In this document: positions 17,874 to 26,169 of the stretch, piece by piece
Layout: each line of letters begins with the position of its first letter
How positions within the stretch are numbered: position 1 is the first letter of the stretch
Assembly: GCF_011378855.1 (NCBI RefSeq)
Contig: NZ_WTLB01000044.1
Location: 1 to 33,192 of the forward strand
Reading direction: 5' to 3'
Length of the DNA stretch: 33,192 nt
Source of the DNA: Pseudoalteromonas sp. Z1A8
GTDB lineage: Bacteria > Pseudomonadota > Gammaproteobacteria > Enterobacterales > Alteromonadaceae
Notes under the pieces: model-generated
What the model was told of the DNA's origin: nothing
Databases searched by the model: none
The model's input: only the letters and a program-made list of their open reading frames with translations
Made by a program: the position numbers and the translations under genes

Positions 17874-18536
17874 TTACACCTGCCAGTTAATCGGCTTTTC
17901 ACCTTGGGCTTGTAACAACTCATTCGTTTTTGAAAAATGCTGACAACCAAAAAAGCCTCTATGCGCCGAAAGCGGCGATGGGTGCGGCCCTTTTAAAACA
18001 TGATGGCGAGCGCTATCTATGCCTTTACCTTTTTTTTGTGCATGTGCACCCCATAAAATAAATACCACACCTTCGCAGTGTTTATTAATATGCGCTATTA
18101 CATTATCGGTAAATTGCTCCCACCCTAAATGCTTATGAGAATGCGCTTGCCCTTGCTCAACGGTCAATACTGTATTGAGTAAAAACACGCCTTGATCTGC
18201 CCAGTTTTGCAGGTACCCATGTTCAGGAACAGCAAAACCGCTGATATCGGTAGCTAACTCTTTGTACATATTTTTAAGCGACGGTGGCAGTTTTTTAACT
18301 TCAGGCAATACCGAAAAACATAAACCATGCGCTTGCCCTTCACCGTGGTAAGGGTCTTGCCCTAAAATTACAACGCGAATGTTATTAAGTGCTGTAGCAT
18401 CAAAAGCGCTAAACACTTGAGGTTCAGGCGGATAAACAGCAACGCCTTCATTGCGGCGATTAGCCACATACTCTAACGTTTGTTGCATATAAGGTTGCTG
18501 TAATTCACTTTCTAAAAATGTAGCCCAATCGCTCAT
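17874..18536 (-). CDS. ung: Uracil-DNA glycosylase (family 1)
   Basis: Removes uracil from DNA as the first step of base-excision repair. The 220-residue protein has the water-activating motif GQDPYHG (catalytic D61) and the second active-site motif [13 protein letters not shown] near residue 190. Its ATG (18536-18534) overlaps the btuF stop in ATGA, so it is translationally coupled as the last gene of the corrinoid operon. That placement is unexpected for a repair gene, and unless ung has an internal promoter, its level would follow the B12 riboswitch. Confidence 0.97.
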   Translation of the reverse strand: MSDWATFLESELQQPYMQQTLEYVANRRNEGVAVYPPEPQVFSAFDATALNNIRVVILGQDPYHGEGQAHGLCFSVLPEVKKLPPSLKNMYKELATDISGFAVPEHGYLQNWADQGVFLLNTVLTVEQGQAHSHKHLGWEQFTDNVIAHINKHCEGVVFILWGAHAQKKGKGIDSARHHVLKGPHPSPLSAHRGFFGCQHFSKTNELLQAQGEKPINWQV

Positions 18537-19393
18537 TGTGTACTCTTAATCTGTTTACGTGATGCGTCTATTTTATCACACATATCCGCCAGTCCATCTA
18601 GCATACGCGGGGTAAACCGATGTAATAAATCGGCATTTACGCTAATAAATTGATCATTTTTAACTGCTGGCACTTCTGGCCACTTTTGCCAATTAACAAC
18701 CGGCTGTGGTGTTTTTGATTTTTCATCAGGGATAATAATAACTTGTGGCTTAGTAACAATGACATTTTCGATACTAATTTGCGGATAATCTGTAACGCTA
18801 TCGGCAAATACATTACTTACATGGCATGTTTCAATCAGTTGGCTTATCCACGTATTTTTACTTACTGTCATCATAGGCTCAGCCCATAACTGATAAAATC
18901 CGGTAATATTTTTTTTATCTTGCTGGCTTTTAACAATCGCGTTTAGTTTTTGTGTAAATGCATTTGCCGCTTGCTGGCTTTGCTCAATATTCCCTGTAAA
19001 TTCACCAAAAGTAAGTAACTCGTCGGCTACACCAGCGATTGTGGTCGGGTTACTTAAATATACTTTTATGCCCAGGCGCTCTATTTGGGCTAAATCTTCG
19101 CTTTGATTTCCGCTTTTCCACGCAATTACTAAGTCGGGTTTAAGCGCCAATACTTTTTCAAGCGAGATGCCGTAATAACCCCCTATGCGCTCAATACTTT
19201 GGGCCTCGGCAGGATAGTCGGCATAATCAACCGTGCCCACAATATTATCGCCCGCCCCTATGGCAAATAGGTTTTCAACTATATGTGGTGCAAGCGCGAT
19301 TATTCGCAGTTTTTTAGAATCATTAGTCTGCTCTGCAAGTGCACTGCCCGATAAACTAAAAAGCAGCAGCCCAATAAAAAACGCTTTAAACAT
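18533..19393 (-). CDS. btuF: Corrinoid ABC transporter substrate-binding protein BtuF
   Basis: A periplasmic protein that binds cobalamin and hands it to BtuCD. The 286-residue precursor has a signal peptide (about 1-20, ending ALA before EQT). It has the class III cluster A-3 fold pattern: [34 protein letters not shown], then [17 protein letters not shown]. The context with btuC, btuD, cobQ and cobO decides for B12 over iron-siderophore. The ATG overlaps the last base of the cobO stop (TAATG). Confidence 0.93.
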   Translation of the reverse strand: MFKAFFIGLLLFSLSGSALAEQTNDSKKLRIIALAPHIVENLFAIGAGDNIVGTVDYADYPAEAQSIERIGGYYGISLEKVLALKPDLVIAWKSGNQSEDLAQIERLGIKVYLSNPTTIAGVADELLTFGEFTGNIEQSQQAANAFTQKLNAIVKSQQDKKNITGFYQLWAEPMMTVSKNTWISQLIETCHVSNVFADSVTDYPQISIENVIVTKPQVIIIPDEKSKTPQPVVNWQKWPEVPAVKNDQFISVNADLLHRFTPRMLDGLADMCDKIDASRKQIKSTQ

Positions 19394-19992
19394 TAGTAAT
19401 CAAACCCTTCAAGCGCTTTTATGCCTGAATCGAATGCATGTTTTACATTACGCACTTCGCTTACTGTGTCGGCAAGTTCGGTTAAAGTGCGGTGCGCTGC
19501 ACGCCCTGTAATAATAACCGACTGCATTGGCGGGCGGTTATTAAGCGCTGTTACTACTTCATCTAAATCAACGTAACCGTAAGTCACCATGTAAGTAAGT
19601 TCATCGAGTAATACTAAATCAATACTGCTATCAGCAAGCATGCGTTTTGACTCTTGCCATGTTGCTTGGGCGGCTGCGGTATCAGCTTCTTTATTTTGCG
19701 TATCCCAGGTAAAACCGGTGTTCATTACAACAAACTCAACACCTGCACCTTGTAATAAATTACGCTCGCCACATTCCCAAGTACCTTTGATATACTGGCA
19801 AACGGCTGCTTTTTTACCATGACCTACGCAGCGTGCTACAACGCCAAAACCCGAGGTTGATTTACCTTTACCATTGCCGGTAATTACCTGAAAAATACCT
19901 TTAACATCTTGTGCGGCAGCAACACGTGCATCCACTTGCTCTTTTACTTTTTGTTGGCGTTGTTGGTGCTTATCGTTATTTTGTTCAGTCAT
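19393..19992 (-). CDS. cobO: Cob(I)yrinic acid a,c-diamide adenosyltransferase (CobO/BtuR type)
   Basis: Transfers adenosyl from ATP to Co(I) corrinoids, making adenosylcobalamin precursors. I choose ATG 19992 (199 residues, MTEQNND) because it overlaps the cobQ stop (ATGACTGA) and has AAGG 8 bases upstream; an ATG at 20007 would add five residues. The P-loop variant GNGKGKST lies near residue 43. The family stretch [15 protein letters not shown] and [14 protein letters not shown] follow, and the protein ends in the basic/aromatic tail. Also called btuR; corrinoid salvage enzymes of this type act on cobinamide and cobalamin as well. Confidence 0.93.
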   Translation of the reverse strand: MTEQNNDKHQQRQQKVKEQVDARVAAAQDVKGIFQVITGNGKGKSTSGFGVVARCVGHGKKAAVCQYIKGTWECGERNLLQGAGVEFVVMNTGFTWDTQNKEADTAAAQATWQESKRMLADSSIDLVLLDELTYMVTYGYVDLDEVVTALNNRPPMQSVIITGRAAHRTLTELADTVSEVRNVKHAFDSGIKALEGFDY

Positions 19993-21469
19993 TATTGTGC
20001 CCTTCATAAATCGAGATAATTTGCTGTATATTTAAATGCGTTTCGCACATGGTTGCTAAGCGCTCTAACTGCTGCTCGCGGTGATCGGTAATACTAATAG
20101 GATTAATGGTAGCGCTTGGTTTTACCCACTTTAAAATTTGCGATGTAGCATCGGCTTCATCAAATAAACCATGTAAATAGGTGCCTGCAATAGCATTATC
20201 ATCACTAATAAAGCCATCAGTTTTAAAGCCATTTGGGTGGTTTTCGTCAAAGGTTAAAAACGGCTTATTAAGCGCTGCACCTTGGCTAATACCTGCATGT
20301 ATTTCGTAACCACTACAGGGTGTTGATTGGTTATTTAAAAGTAGTGTAGCGGTTATTTTGGTTAATACTTTTTGTGTTGTCAGCGTGGTTTCAAAATCGC
20401 ACAGAGCAAGCCCATTTACTTGCTTTAATGACGATTCAATACCATCGGGATCGTTGAGCGTATTGCCCAGCATTTGCATGCCGCCACAAATTCCAAGTAC
20501 TTTGCCACCATAGCGTAAGTGGCGCTTAATTTGTAAATCCCAGCCTTCATTTTTCAAAAAGGTTAAATCCCCCAGCACGTTTTTACTGCCTGGTAGAATG
20601 ATCAGATCAACTTCTGGGATCGTTTGCGTGTGGCGCACATAATTTATATTAATGTTTGGGTGCAAACGCAGTGCATCAAAATCGGTATGATTACTAATGT
20701 GTGGCACGAGCAGCACTGCAATATTAATTGTGGCATTGGTTACGTTATTATCAATTGCAACGGCGTCCTCAGCGTCAAGCGCTAGGTCGTGCAAATAAGG
20801 TAATACACCAAGTACGGGTTTGTTTGTGTATTCTTCAAGCCAATCTAGCCCGCCTTGCAGCAAACCTATATCGCCTCTAAAGCGGTTTATAACAAAGCCT
20901 TTTACGCGCGCTTGTTCTGACTCGCTTAACAACGCAAGCGTACCTACCAAATGTGCAAACACACCACCTTTATCAATATCGGCAATTATAATAACAGGGC
21001 AATCTACCTCTTCGGCGTAACCCATATTGGCAATATCGTTTTCACGCAGGTTTATTTCAGCAGGGCTCCCCGCTCCTTCAACAAGGAGTAATTCAAAGCG
21101 TTTAGCTAAGCGGTTATGTGAGGTAATTACTGCATCCATCGCGACTTTTTTATAGTCGTGATATTTGCCAGCTTCCATATTACTAATGGCTTTTCCGTGA
21201 ATAATCACTTGTGCGCCCGTGTCGCTATTAGGCTTAAGTAATATAGGGTTAAAATCTATTTCGGGCTCTACTTTAGCTGCTATTGCTTGCAAAGCTTGCG
21301 CACGACCAATTTCGCCGCCATCTTTTGTTACTGCGCTATTAAGTGCCATATTTTGTGGTTTAAAAGGCGCAACCTTTACCCCTCGCTTAGCAAATACCCT
21401 GCAAAGGGCTGCAACTAAAGTGCTTTTACCTGCGTCGGAAGTAGTGCCTTGCACCATTAAGGTTTTCAT
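19985..21469 (-). CDS. cobQ: Cobyric acid synthase CobQ
   Basis: Amidates positions b, d, e and g of adenosylcobyrinic acid a,c-diamide, using glutamine and ATP, to give adenosylcobyric acid. The 494-residue protein has an N-terminal dethiobiotin-synthetase-like ATPase (GTTSDAGKS at 8-16) and a C-terminal class I glutamine amidotransferase with nucleophile Cys in [13 protein letters not shown] (about residue 330) and the catalytic His in [10 protein letters not shown]. It starts 4 bases after btuC and overlaps cobO. It is the only late corrin-ring enzyme here; the rest of a cob pathway is not in the window. Confidence 0.94.
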   Translation of the reverse strand: MKTLMVQGTTSDAGKSTLVAALCRVFAKRGVKVAPFKPQNMALNSAVTKDGGEIGRAQALQAIAAKVEPEIDFNPILLKPNSDTGAQVIIHGKAISNMEAGKYHDYKKVAMDAVITSHNRLAKRFELLLVEGAGSPAEINLRENDIANMGYAEEVDCPVIIIADIDKGGVFAHLVGTLALLSESEQARVKGFVINRFRGDIGLLQGGLDWLEEYTNKPVLGVLPYLHDLALDAEDAVAIDNNVTNATINIAVLLVPHISNHTDFDALRLHPNININYVRHTQTIPEVDLIILPGSKNVLGDLTFLKNEGWDLQIKRHLRYGGKVLGICGGMQMLGNTLNDPDGIESSLKQVNGLALCDFETTLTTQKVLTKITATLLLNNQSTPCSGYEIHAGISQGAALNKPFLTFDENHPNGFKTDGFISDDNAIAGTYLHGLFDEADATSQILKWVKPSATINPISITDHREQQLERLATMCETHLNIQQIISIYEGHNND

Positions 21470-21473
21470 GGAA

Positions 21474-22493
21474 TTACACCCTTCGCTTTCTAAAAAACAA
21501 TAAACTTAAAAAGAACACACTACCAATAGCAGCAGTAATAACGCCTACGGGCAATTCTTGGTTTTTTAGCAAGGAGCGCGAAAGTACATCAACCCACACC
21601 ATAAATGTACCGCCCACTAAGCTGGTTACCAGTAAGCCAGCGATGGTGCCTTGGGATATAAAAAAGCGCACAATGTGCGGTACCATTAATCCTACAAACC
21701 CAATACCACCACACATAGCCACCAGCACAGCGGTAATTAATGAGCTCAAAACCAGCATAAGTATTCTAAAGCGCTGGACCCTAACACCTAATGTAATTGC
21801 GCTTTCATCGCCAAGTAACATAGCATTGAGTTGCCTTCTAAAGCTCAGCATTACAAACGTACACAATGTGATTACCAATAAAGGTAACCAAAGCGTAGCC
21901 CACTGCGCACGAGCAAAGCTGCCCAGTGTCCAAAATAAAATAGCGGCTACCGCCTGAGGGTCGCTCCAATAAAGCAACAAACTGGTAAATGCACTAAATA
22001 AAAATGACAGAGCAACACCAGCTAATAACATTGATTCTACCTGTGCACTTTGCTGCCTACCTGCAATAAGTATTAATAAACTCATAGCGAGTAAGCTGCC
22101 CAGCAGTGCTGCTGCCGATAACATAAAGCCTGCGCTAATGCCTGCTAATGCCATAAGTAACACCACGCCAAATGAGGCACCCGACGATATACCAAATAAG
22201 TAAGGATCGGCTAAAGGGTTACGCGTTACTGTTTGTAAAATAAGCCCCGCAATGGCTAAGCCAGAGCCTGCTAAAAAGGCAAGTAATGTGCGAGGCATTC
22301 TTAGCTCGTAAATAATTCGCGTATTAAAAGACGCATCATTTGAGAGTAAAAAACTATTTAATACGTCTTGAAGTGAGGTTTCTGCGGCGCCAAAACTAAG
22401 TGCTGCAAATAAGCTAAATAAAGCAGCTGCAATACTTATACATAGTGCAAGTGAGTGACGAGTATTAACTGCGCTCATATTATTCATAACCAT
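21474..22493 (-). CDS. btuC: Corrinoid ABC transporter permease BtuC
   Basis: The membrane subunit of the B12 importer, FecCD family, with about ten membrane spans. Family motifs include [46 protein letters not shown] (about residues 65-110) and, towards the C terminus, [17 protein letters not shown] and [12 protein letters not shown]. The 339-residue reading starts at 22493, overlapping btuD; ATGs at 22487 and 22478 are also possible, and the last directly follows the btuD stop. Assignment to B12 rather than iron rests on the neighbours and on the upstream riboswitch. Confidence 0.92.
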   Translation of the reverse strand: MVMNNMSAVNTRHSLALCISIAAALFSLFAALSFGAAETSLQDVLNSFLLSNDASFNTRIIYELRMPRTLLAFLAGSGLAIAGLILQTVTRNPLADPYLFGISSGASFGVVLLMALAGISAGFMLSAAALLGSLLAMSLLILIAGRQQSAQVESMLLAGVALSFLFSAFTSLLLYWSDPQAVAAILFWTLGSFARAQWATLWLPLLVITLCTFVMLSFRRQLNAMLLGDESAITLGVRVQRFRILMLVLSSLITAVLVAMCGGIGFVGLMVPHIVRFFISQGTIAGLLVTSLVGGTFMVWVDVLSRSLLKNQELPVGVITAAIGSVFFLSLLFFRKRRV

Positions 22494-23292
22494 AAAAGTA
22501 AGTAATGTGAGGAATACTATTTCCCGATTTAGATGTCTGCGGGTGGCTATTTACTTGGGCGCAGACACCAAAAACGTCGCCTAGCATGTTTTCGGTTAAT
22601 ACCTCAGTTGGCGTGCCTGAATGCGTAATTTCGCCGTTTTTAATAACCACTAACTCATCGCACATTGCAGCGGCTAGGTTTAAGTCATGAAACGATGCGA
22701 ACACCGTTACACCGAGCGATTTAGCCAGCTCCATAACTTGTATTTGGTATTTCACATCTAAATGGCTGGTTGGTTCGTCCATAATTAATAGTTGAGGTTG
22801 CTGCACAATAGCACGAGCAATAAGCGCTCTTTGTTTTTCACCGCCTGAGAGCGATTCGAAACTTTGATCAATATGATCCACTAACCCTACGGTGTTGATA
22901 GCTTGGATGATTTTTTGTTTATCAATATTGGTTATTGAGCTAAATAGCGATTTATGAGGCGTTAGCCCAAGTGCAATAACATCAAATACGCTTAAGTTAA
23001 ATTGCGAAGGTGTTTCTTGAAGTACCACAGCGACTTGCTTTGCATAATCTTCACTTTTAAGTTGCCAAATATCATGGTTATTAAAAGTAATCTGCCCTGA
23101 TATTGGCCGGTTAAAACGATATAAGCAACGCAGCAAACTCGACTTACCCGCCCCATTTGGGCCAATTAAACCCACAAATTTACCTGGCGATATTTGCAAA
23201 TTAATATTATTTAAAATGCTTTTATTGGCAATCCCCCACGAAACATTTTTAACGTTAAGTAAAGGCGTGTTTAGCGCTGATTTATTGTGCAA
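22480..23292 (-). CDS. btuD: Corrinoid ABC transporter ATP-binding protein BtuD
   Basis: The ATPase subunit that powers BtuC. The 270-residue protein has Walker A (GPNGAGKSS, about residues 41-49), a Q-loop (LQETPSQ), ABC signature LSGGEKQR, Walker B LLIMDEPTSHLD and a switch His (ASFHDLNLAA). The start is TTG (23292-23290), placed by the SD AAGGA at 23304-23300 with a 7-base spacer; no ATG lies nearby in frame before the conserved region. This is the first gene of the operon. Its SD lies within a hairpin downstream of a cobalamin riboswitch, so translation is likely shut off when B12 is plentiful. Confidence 0.92.
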   Translation of the reverse strand: MHNKSALNTPLLNVKNVSWGIANKSILNNINLQISPGKFVGLIGPNGAGKSSLLRCLYRFNRPISGQITFNNHDIWQLKSEDYAKQVAVVLQETPSQFNLSVFDVIALGLTPHKSLFSSITNIDKQKIIQAINTVGLVDHIDQSFESLSGGEKQRALIARAIVQQPQLLIMDEPTSHLDVKYQIQVMELAKSLGVTVFASFHDLNLAAAMCDELVVIKNGEITHSGTPTEVLTENMLGDVFGVCAQVNSHPQTSKSGNSIPHITYFYGYE

Positions 23293-23293
23293 C

Positions 23294-23322
23294 AGTGAGT
23301 CCTTGGTAGGCGTGTACTCACT
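23294..23322 (-). promoter_or_regulatory. SD-containing hairpin before btuD (riboswitch expression platform)
   Basis: AGTGAGT (23322-23316) pairs perfectly with ACTCACT (23300-23294) around a 15-base loop. The btuD SD AAGGA (23304-23300) straddles the loop and the 3' arm, so folding would hinder ribosome binding. Translation-controlling cobalamin riboswitches carry such a hairpin (P13) whose loop docks to L5. The loop here has CGCCT (23312-23308), which could pair with AGGTG (23537-23533) including one G-U pair, but three of those bases are also in P5, so this contact is tentative. Confidence 0.6.
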
Positions 23323-23386
23323 AACAACACAGCTAACAATAACTAGTGCATTAATAAAAATGAGTAAACCCGCTCGTTAAAAAATT

Positions 23387-23468
23387 ATACCAATCTATTT
23401 AGATATAGAACCTATTAAGCGATAAATTTAATTCGTTAAATTGTTCAAATATTTATGCTGATTGGTAT
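23387..23468. repeat. ATACCAAT-ended inverted repeat element, short copy, inside the btuD leader
   Basis: ATACCAATC (23387-23395) is perfectly inverted at GATTGGTAT (23460-23468), giving an 82-bp AT-rich element. It starts two bases after the 3' end of the riboswitch aptamer on the transcribed strand and lies between the aptamer and the SD hairpin. Family likeness to 12946-13107 rests on the ends and a shared ATATAGAAC interior. On the transcript the ends can pair into a closing stem, followed by U6, though the stem is too AU-rich for a confident terminator. Confidence 0.6.
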
Positions 23469-23470
23469 TG

Positions 23471-23550
23471 CTCATTTGTATCTGACTTAAAGCTTTATGC
23501 TAATTACAGTTACGGGAATAGTTGAGGATTTGCACCTCATTCCAAATGAG
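23471..23550 (-). ncRNA. Cobalamin riboswitch aptamer controlling the btuDC-cobQO-btuF-ung operon
   Basis: Minus-strand reading shows the conserved core in order: GAGGTGCAAATCCTC (23538-23524), the CCCGTAACTGTAA block (23516-23504; consensus CCCGCAACTGTAA) and the B12-box-like AAGTCAGATAC (23488-23478; consensus AAGYCAGGAGAC). The fold agrees: an outer 8-bp stem CTCATTTG/CAAATGAG (23550-23543 with 23478-23471), GAAT/ATTC (23542-23539 with 23519-23516), GAGG/CCTC with loop TGCAAAT, and CTG/CAG (23509-23507 with 23484-23482) capped by AGC/GCT. It is compact, about 80 bases, without the large peripheral arms of the E. coli btuB leader. The position upstream of corrinoid import genes supports it strongly. 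Ligand subtype (AdoCbl or MeCbl) cannot be read off. Confidence 0.85.
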
Positions 23551-23555
23551 GGTCT

Positions 23556-23584
23556 ATTATGGGCGGGTAAATAATTTAAAGCAA
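23556..23584 (-). promoter_or_regulatory. Probable promoter of the corrinoid operon
   Basis: TTGCTT (23584-23579), 17-base spacer, CATAAT (23561-23556), minus strand. Transcription would begin only a few bases before the aptamer. The -35 box touches the T-tract of the porin terminator. Confidence 0.5.
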
Positions 23585-23612
23585 AAAAAACCGCGCTCAA
23601 AGGAGCGCGGTT
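23583..23612 (-). terminator. Terminator of the porin gene
   Basis: AACCGCGCTC (23589-23598) pairs perfectly with GAGCGCGGTT (23603-23612), loop AAAG, followed by T6 on the minus strand. It insulates the corrinoid operon from the porin transcript. Confidence 0.9.
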
Positions 23613-23646
23613 AAAAAGGGAGTGTTTTAACTAATTAGACTAGTCG

Positions 23647-24579
23647 TTAAAACTTGTATTCCATACCTAAGCCTACGTAATCTTGGTCAACGTTGTTGTC
23701 CATGTCGAAGCTTGAGTAAAAACCAAATACCTTAATGTTTTTATTTAATTTGTGATCAATACCAACTGAAATTGCTGACTTATCATCACTGTCGTCAAAA
23801 TCCATATCTTGGTATTGCACTTTAAATGTGTTGTTACCCATGCTGTATGCTGCATTTAATAAGTAACCGTCAGCTTCTGCGCTGCCGTCTACCTTTTCTT
23901 GTGTTTGGTACATTGCACCTAACTTAAAGTTTTCAACGTTACCTTGGATTGAAGCACGTATTACATCGTAGCCATTTACTTCGCTATCGGCTGCAATAGA
24001 GGCGTATACCGCGCTCTTTTTAAGTGCAACGTCGCCGTAAGTAACCGCCATTGAATAACCGTTGTCTGCATCTACATCGTCTTCAGCTACAAAAGTAGCA
24101 AGTACTTTAAAGCCTTCGTATGAGTTTGATGAGTAGCTAACAGTGTTTCCTAAACGGCTTTCACCTTTAAATACATTTTTAATATCGCCTTCAAGGTCGT
24201 TAAATAAATCTAACTTACCTTGAGATTGCTTAAGCGCAGTATCGTTACGACCAATTACAACTTGGCCAAATGCACCTTTTAAACCAACATATTGATTACG
24301 CGCAGAGATATTGTCGTCGTTATCGCCTTTTGAATCAGCATCAGACACGTCAACTTGAAATTCGAACTTATAAACGGCTTCTAAACTCTCATTTATTTTT
24401 TCAGAACCTTTAACACCAAGACGAGATGCATTACTTTTAATCTCAGTAAAAGACCCTTCGCCATCGTCAGACGATTGCACTGTTACATTCGCTTTACCGT
24501 AAATATCTACGTCGGCAAGTGCATTAAAAGATAAGCCACTTAATAGTGCTAAGCATAAGCTCGATTTTACAAATTTCAT
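23647..24579 (-). CDS. Outer membrane porin (gram-negative general porin family)
   Basis: A trimeric-type beta-barrel pore for small solutes. ATG 24579 is preferred over 24600 because AAGGAA lies 6 bases upstream and the signal peptide then begins MKFVKSSL and ends NALA before DVDIYGKANV. The mature protein has the hallmark opening (DVDIYGKANVTVQ), alternating amphipathic strands, the external loop region VIGRNDTALK..LDLFNDLEGD and the typical C-terminal strand ending in Phe (YVGLGMEYKF), needed for BAM recognition. 310 residues is normal for the Alteromonadales/Vibrio porin group. It is acidic, like other marine porins. Specificity cannot be told. Confidence 0.9.
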   Translation of the reverse strand: MKFVKSSLCLALLSGLSFNALADVDIYGKANVTVQSSDDGEGSFTEIKSNASRLGVKGSEKINESLEAVYKFEFQVDVSDADSKGDNDDNISARNQYVGLKGAFGQVVIGRNDTALKQSQGKLDLFNDLEGDIKNVFKGESRLGNTVSYSSNSYEGFKVLATFVAEDDVDADNGYSMAVTYGDVALKKSAVYASIAADSEVNGYDVIRASIQGNVENFKLGAMYQTQEKVDGSAEADGYLLNAAYSMGNNTFKVQYQDMDFDDSDDKSAISVGIDHKLNKNIKVFGFYSSFDMDNNVDQDYVGLGMEYKF

Positions 24580-24745
24580 GTTATTTCCTTGGATAATCAC
24601 AAAAGACTAATTTTTAAAACAGCTGCATTTTGTCATTGATAAATGACAGTAATATTACAACCGAAACATTTTTGTCTTTTTAAATTAATAAAAATGCATT
24701 AAATGTGAAATCTAAATAACATGAAAATTTAATAAACGGCCGTAC

Positions 24746-25618
24746 TTACTTATCTTGCTTTAATGACAAGCTTGGCGTCATTTGCGAAAGTAAATTAACT
24801 AAGGTTTCTATTAGCTCTTTTTGCTCGTTGTCTCTGTGATACGCAATAAATACGTCTCGCGAGGTATTTTCTACCCCTTTAACATGAAACAGCTCACCTT
24901 TTTCTAAATGCCCTTCTACCAAAACTTGCGGTATAAATGCACTACCGCCACATTGCAGTATTAAATCAAGCGCAATACGTCCTGTGCTGGTTCTAAAGTA
25001 AGGAGGCGTTTTACCGGTAAATTGGCGCGCATGCCAAAGTGAAAAAGTGGTTCCCCAATCAACATACACATATTGATTATCAAAAAAGTTTTCGTTGGTA
25101 GCCGTGTCGTATCCGCTTACTGGAATAATGGGTAACTCACAAATACGCTCTACTACGAGTTCATCTACTTTTGGTGGATCAAATAATATAGCCAAATCGA
25201 GAGTGCGCTCTAATAAAAGCCGTGTGCTTTCTTGCTGTGCTTTAACTTCTGCAACCAACGACACGCCCGGCATTGCCGATACAATATTTGTTATACCAAA
25301 CTGTAAAAAAGCATCCCAAATATTAGGCGTTCCTGCTAAGCTAATTTGCTTATGCATATTATCGGCAAGTGCAACATCTACTTTGGCGCGCTGCATACCT
25401 GTAATAATCATTTGAGCGTGAGGTAATAAACGCTCCCCCGGTGCGGTAAGTTGAATATTATTGCGCTGGCGAATAAACAAATTAACCCCAAGCCCTTGCT
25501 CTAATTGGCGAATTCTAAAGCTCACTGCAGACTGCGTAATATAAAGGTTTTCGGCCGCTTTACCAAAGTGACGCGTACGCACTACTTCAACAAATGTTTT
25601 TAATAAATCGATATCCAA
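24746..25618 (-). CDS. hdfR: LysR-family regulator HdfR
   Basis: A transcription regulator; E. coli HdfR represses the flagellar master operon flhDC. The 290-residue protein has the N-terminal winged helix-turn-helix (about residues 1-60: MDIDLLKTFVEVVRTRHFGKAAENLYITQSAVSFRI), almost superimposable on HdfR, followed by a periplasmic-binding-protein-like effector domain (about 90-285). The start is TTG 25618 with GAGGA 7 bases before. It is divergent from maoP across 91 bases, the E. coli hdfR-yifE arrangement, which supports orthology. The target in this organism is not known; LysR proteins generally autoregulate from such divergent promoters. Confidence 0.9.
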   Translation of the reverse strand: MDIDLLKTFVEVVRTRHFGKAAENLYITQSAVSFRIRQLEQGLGVNLFIRQRNNIQLTAPGERLLPHAQMIITGMQRAKVDVALADNMHKQISLAGTPNIWDAFLQFGITNIVSAMPGVSLVAEVKAQQESTRLLLERTLDLAILFDPPKVDELVVERICELPIIPVSGYDTATNENFFDNQYVYVDWGTTFSLWHARQFTGKTPPYFRTSTGRIALDLILQCGGSAFIPQVLVEGHLEKGELFHVKGVENTSRDVFIAYHRDNEQKELIETLVNLLSQMTPSLSLKQDK

Positions 25619-25621
25619 TTT

Positions 25622-25706
25622 TTTATCCTCACGATAAAAATAATTTGTTTAATAAATTGCCAAACTTGCATCATACTCCAGCTAATTAATAGGGTATGAG
25701 GATAAA
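25622..25706. promoter_or_regulatory. hdfR-maoP divergent control region
   Basis: TTTATCCTCA (25622-25631) and TGAGGATAAA (25697-25706) are a perfect 10-bp inverted pair; each contains the GAGGA SD of its own gene with a 7-base spacer. Inside is a second inverted pair, TCATACTCC (25671-25679 region) and GGGTATGA (25692-25699). The maoS site of E. coli lies in the equivalent interval, so a counterpart may be here. I cannot verify its sequence. Confidence 0.4.
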
Positions 25707-25709
25707 GCT

Positions 25710-26084
25710 ATGAGCAATAACATTTCATTACTACGCCAAGCATTTGTTAGCCAACGTCAATTTTATGATGATCAGAATTTTCCACGTGGTTTTGGCCGCA
25801 GCGGAAACTTCACCTTATTAGAAGCCAGTATATTAGAACAACACGGTGTTGTTTTAAGAGGCTTATATAGCAAAACAATTGAGCCGCAAAACGAACATCA
25901 AGAACAGTTTGTAGCAGTAGTCACTGGCTCACAAGAACCGACTAACCCAATTGAACGTGCTTGGGTAAAATATTTAAAGCTAACGACCTGCAAAAGTAAG
26001 TTTCATACCTTGTTTGGCCGCTCAAAAATGTCAGGACCAGCACCAATTAGCCAAGAGTATTATTCAGAGGCTGATAACCTGTAA
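25710..26084 (+). CDS. maoP: Macrodomain Ori organisation protein MaoP (DUF413)
   Basis: In E. coli MaoP (YifE) acts with the nearby maoS site to form the Ori macrodomain. The 124-residue protein has the family features RQAFVSQRQFYDDQNFPRGFGRSGNFT at about residues 8-34, EAS.LE.HG...LY, then ERAWVKYLKL near residue 92 and the final FHTLFGRSK. It is divergent from hdfR, as in E. coli. If function is kept, it would place this region near the chromosomal origin in this genome, which is inference. A GAGGA SD precedes the ATG. No clear terminator follows; the 85 bases to the next gene hold only AT-rich DNA. Confidence 0.9.
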   Translation: MSNNISLLRQAFVSQRQFYDDQNFPRGFGRSGNFTLLEASILEQHGVVLRGLYSKTIEPQNEHQEQFVAVVTGSQEPTNPIERAWVKYLKLTTCKSKFHTLFGRSKMSGPAPISQEYYSEADNL

Positions 26085-26169
26085 GTACTTAAGTTATTTG
26101 CTTTTTTGCGTTTTAACAGTTACAACTTATATAAGCAAATTATTTTGTAAAATATAAACAAGGTGTTAC

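Noticed and set aside
23535..23551. Perfect palindrome CCTCATT-CCA-AATGAGG, first read as a repressor operator
   Set aside because: On the minus strand these bases are parts of riboswitch stems (CTCATTTG and GAATGAGG), which explains the symmetry better.
23647..24600. Possible horizontal transfer of the porin region
   Set aside because: Base use and codon choice look like those of the neighbours, and no mobile-element ends flank it.
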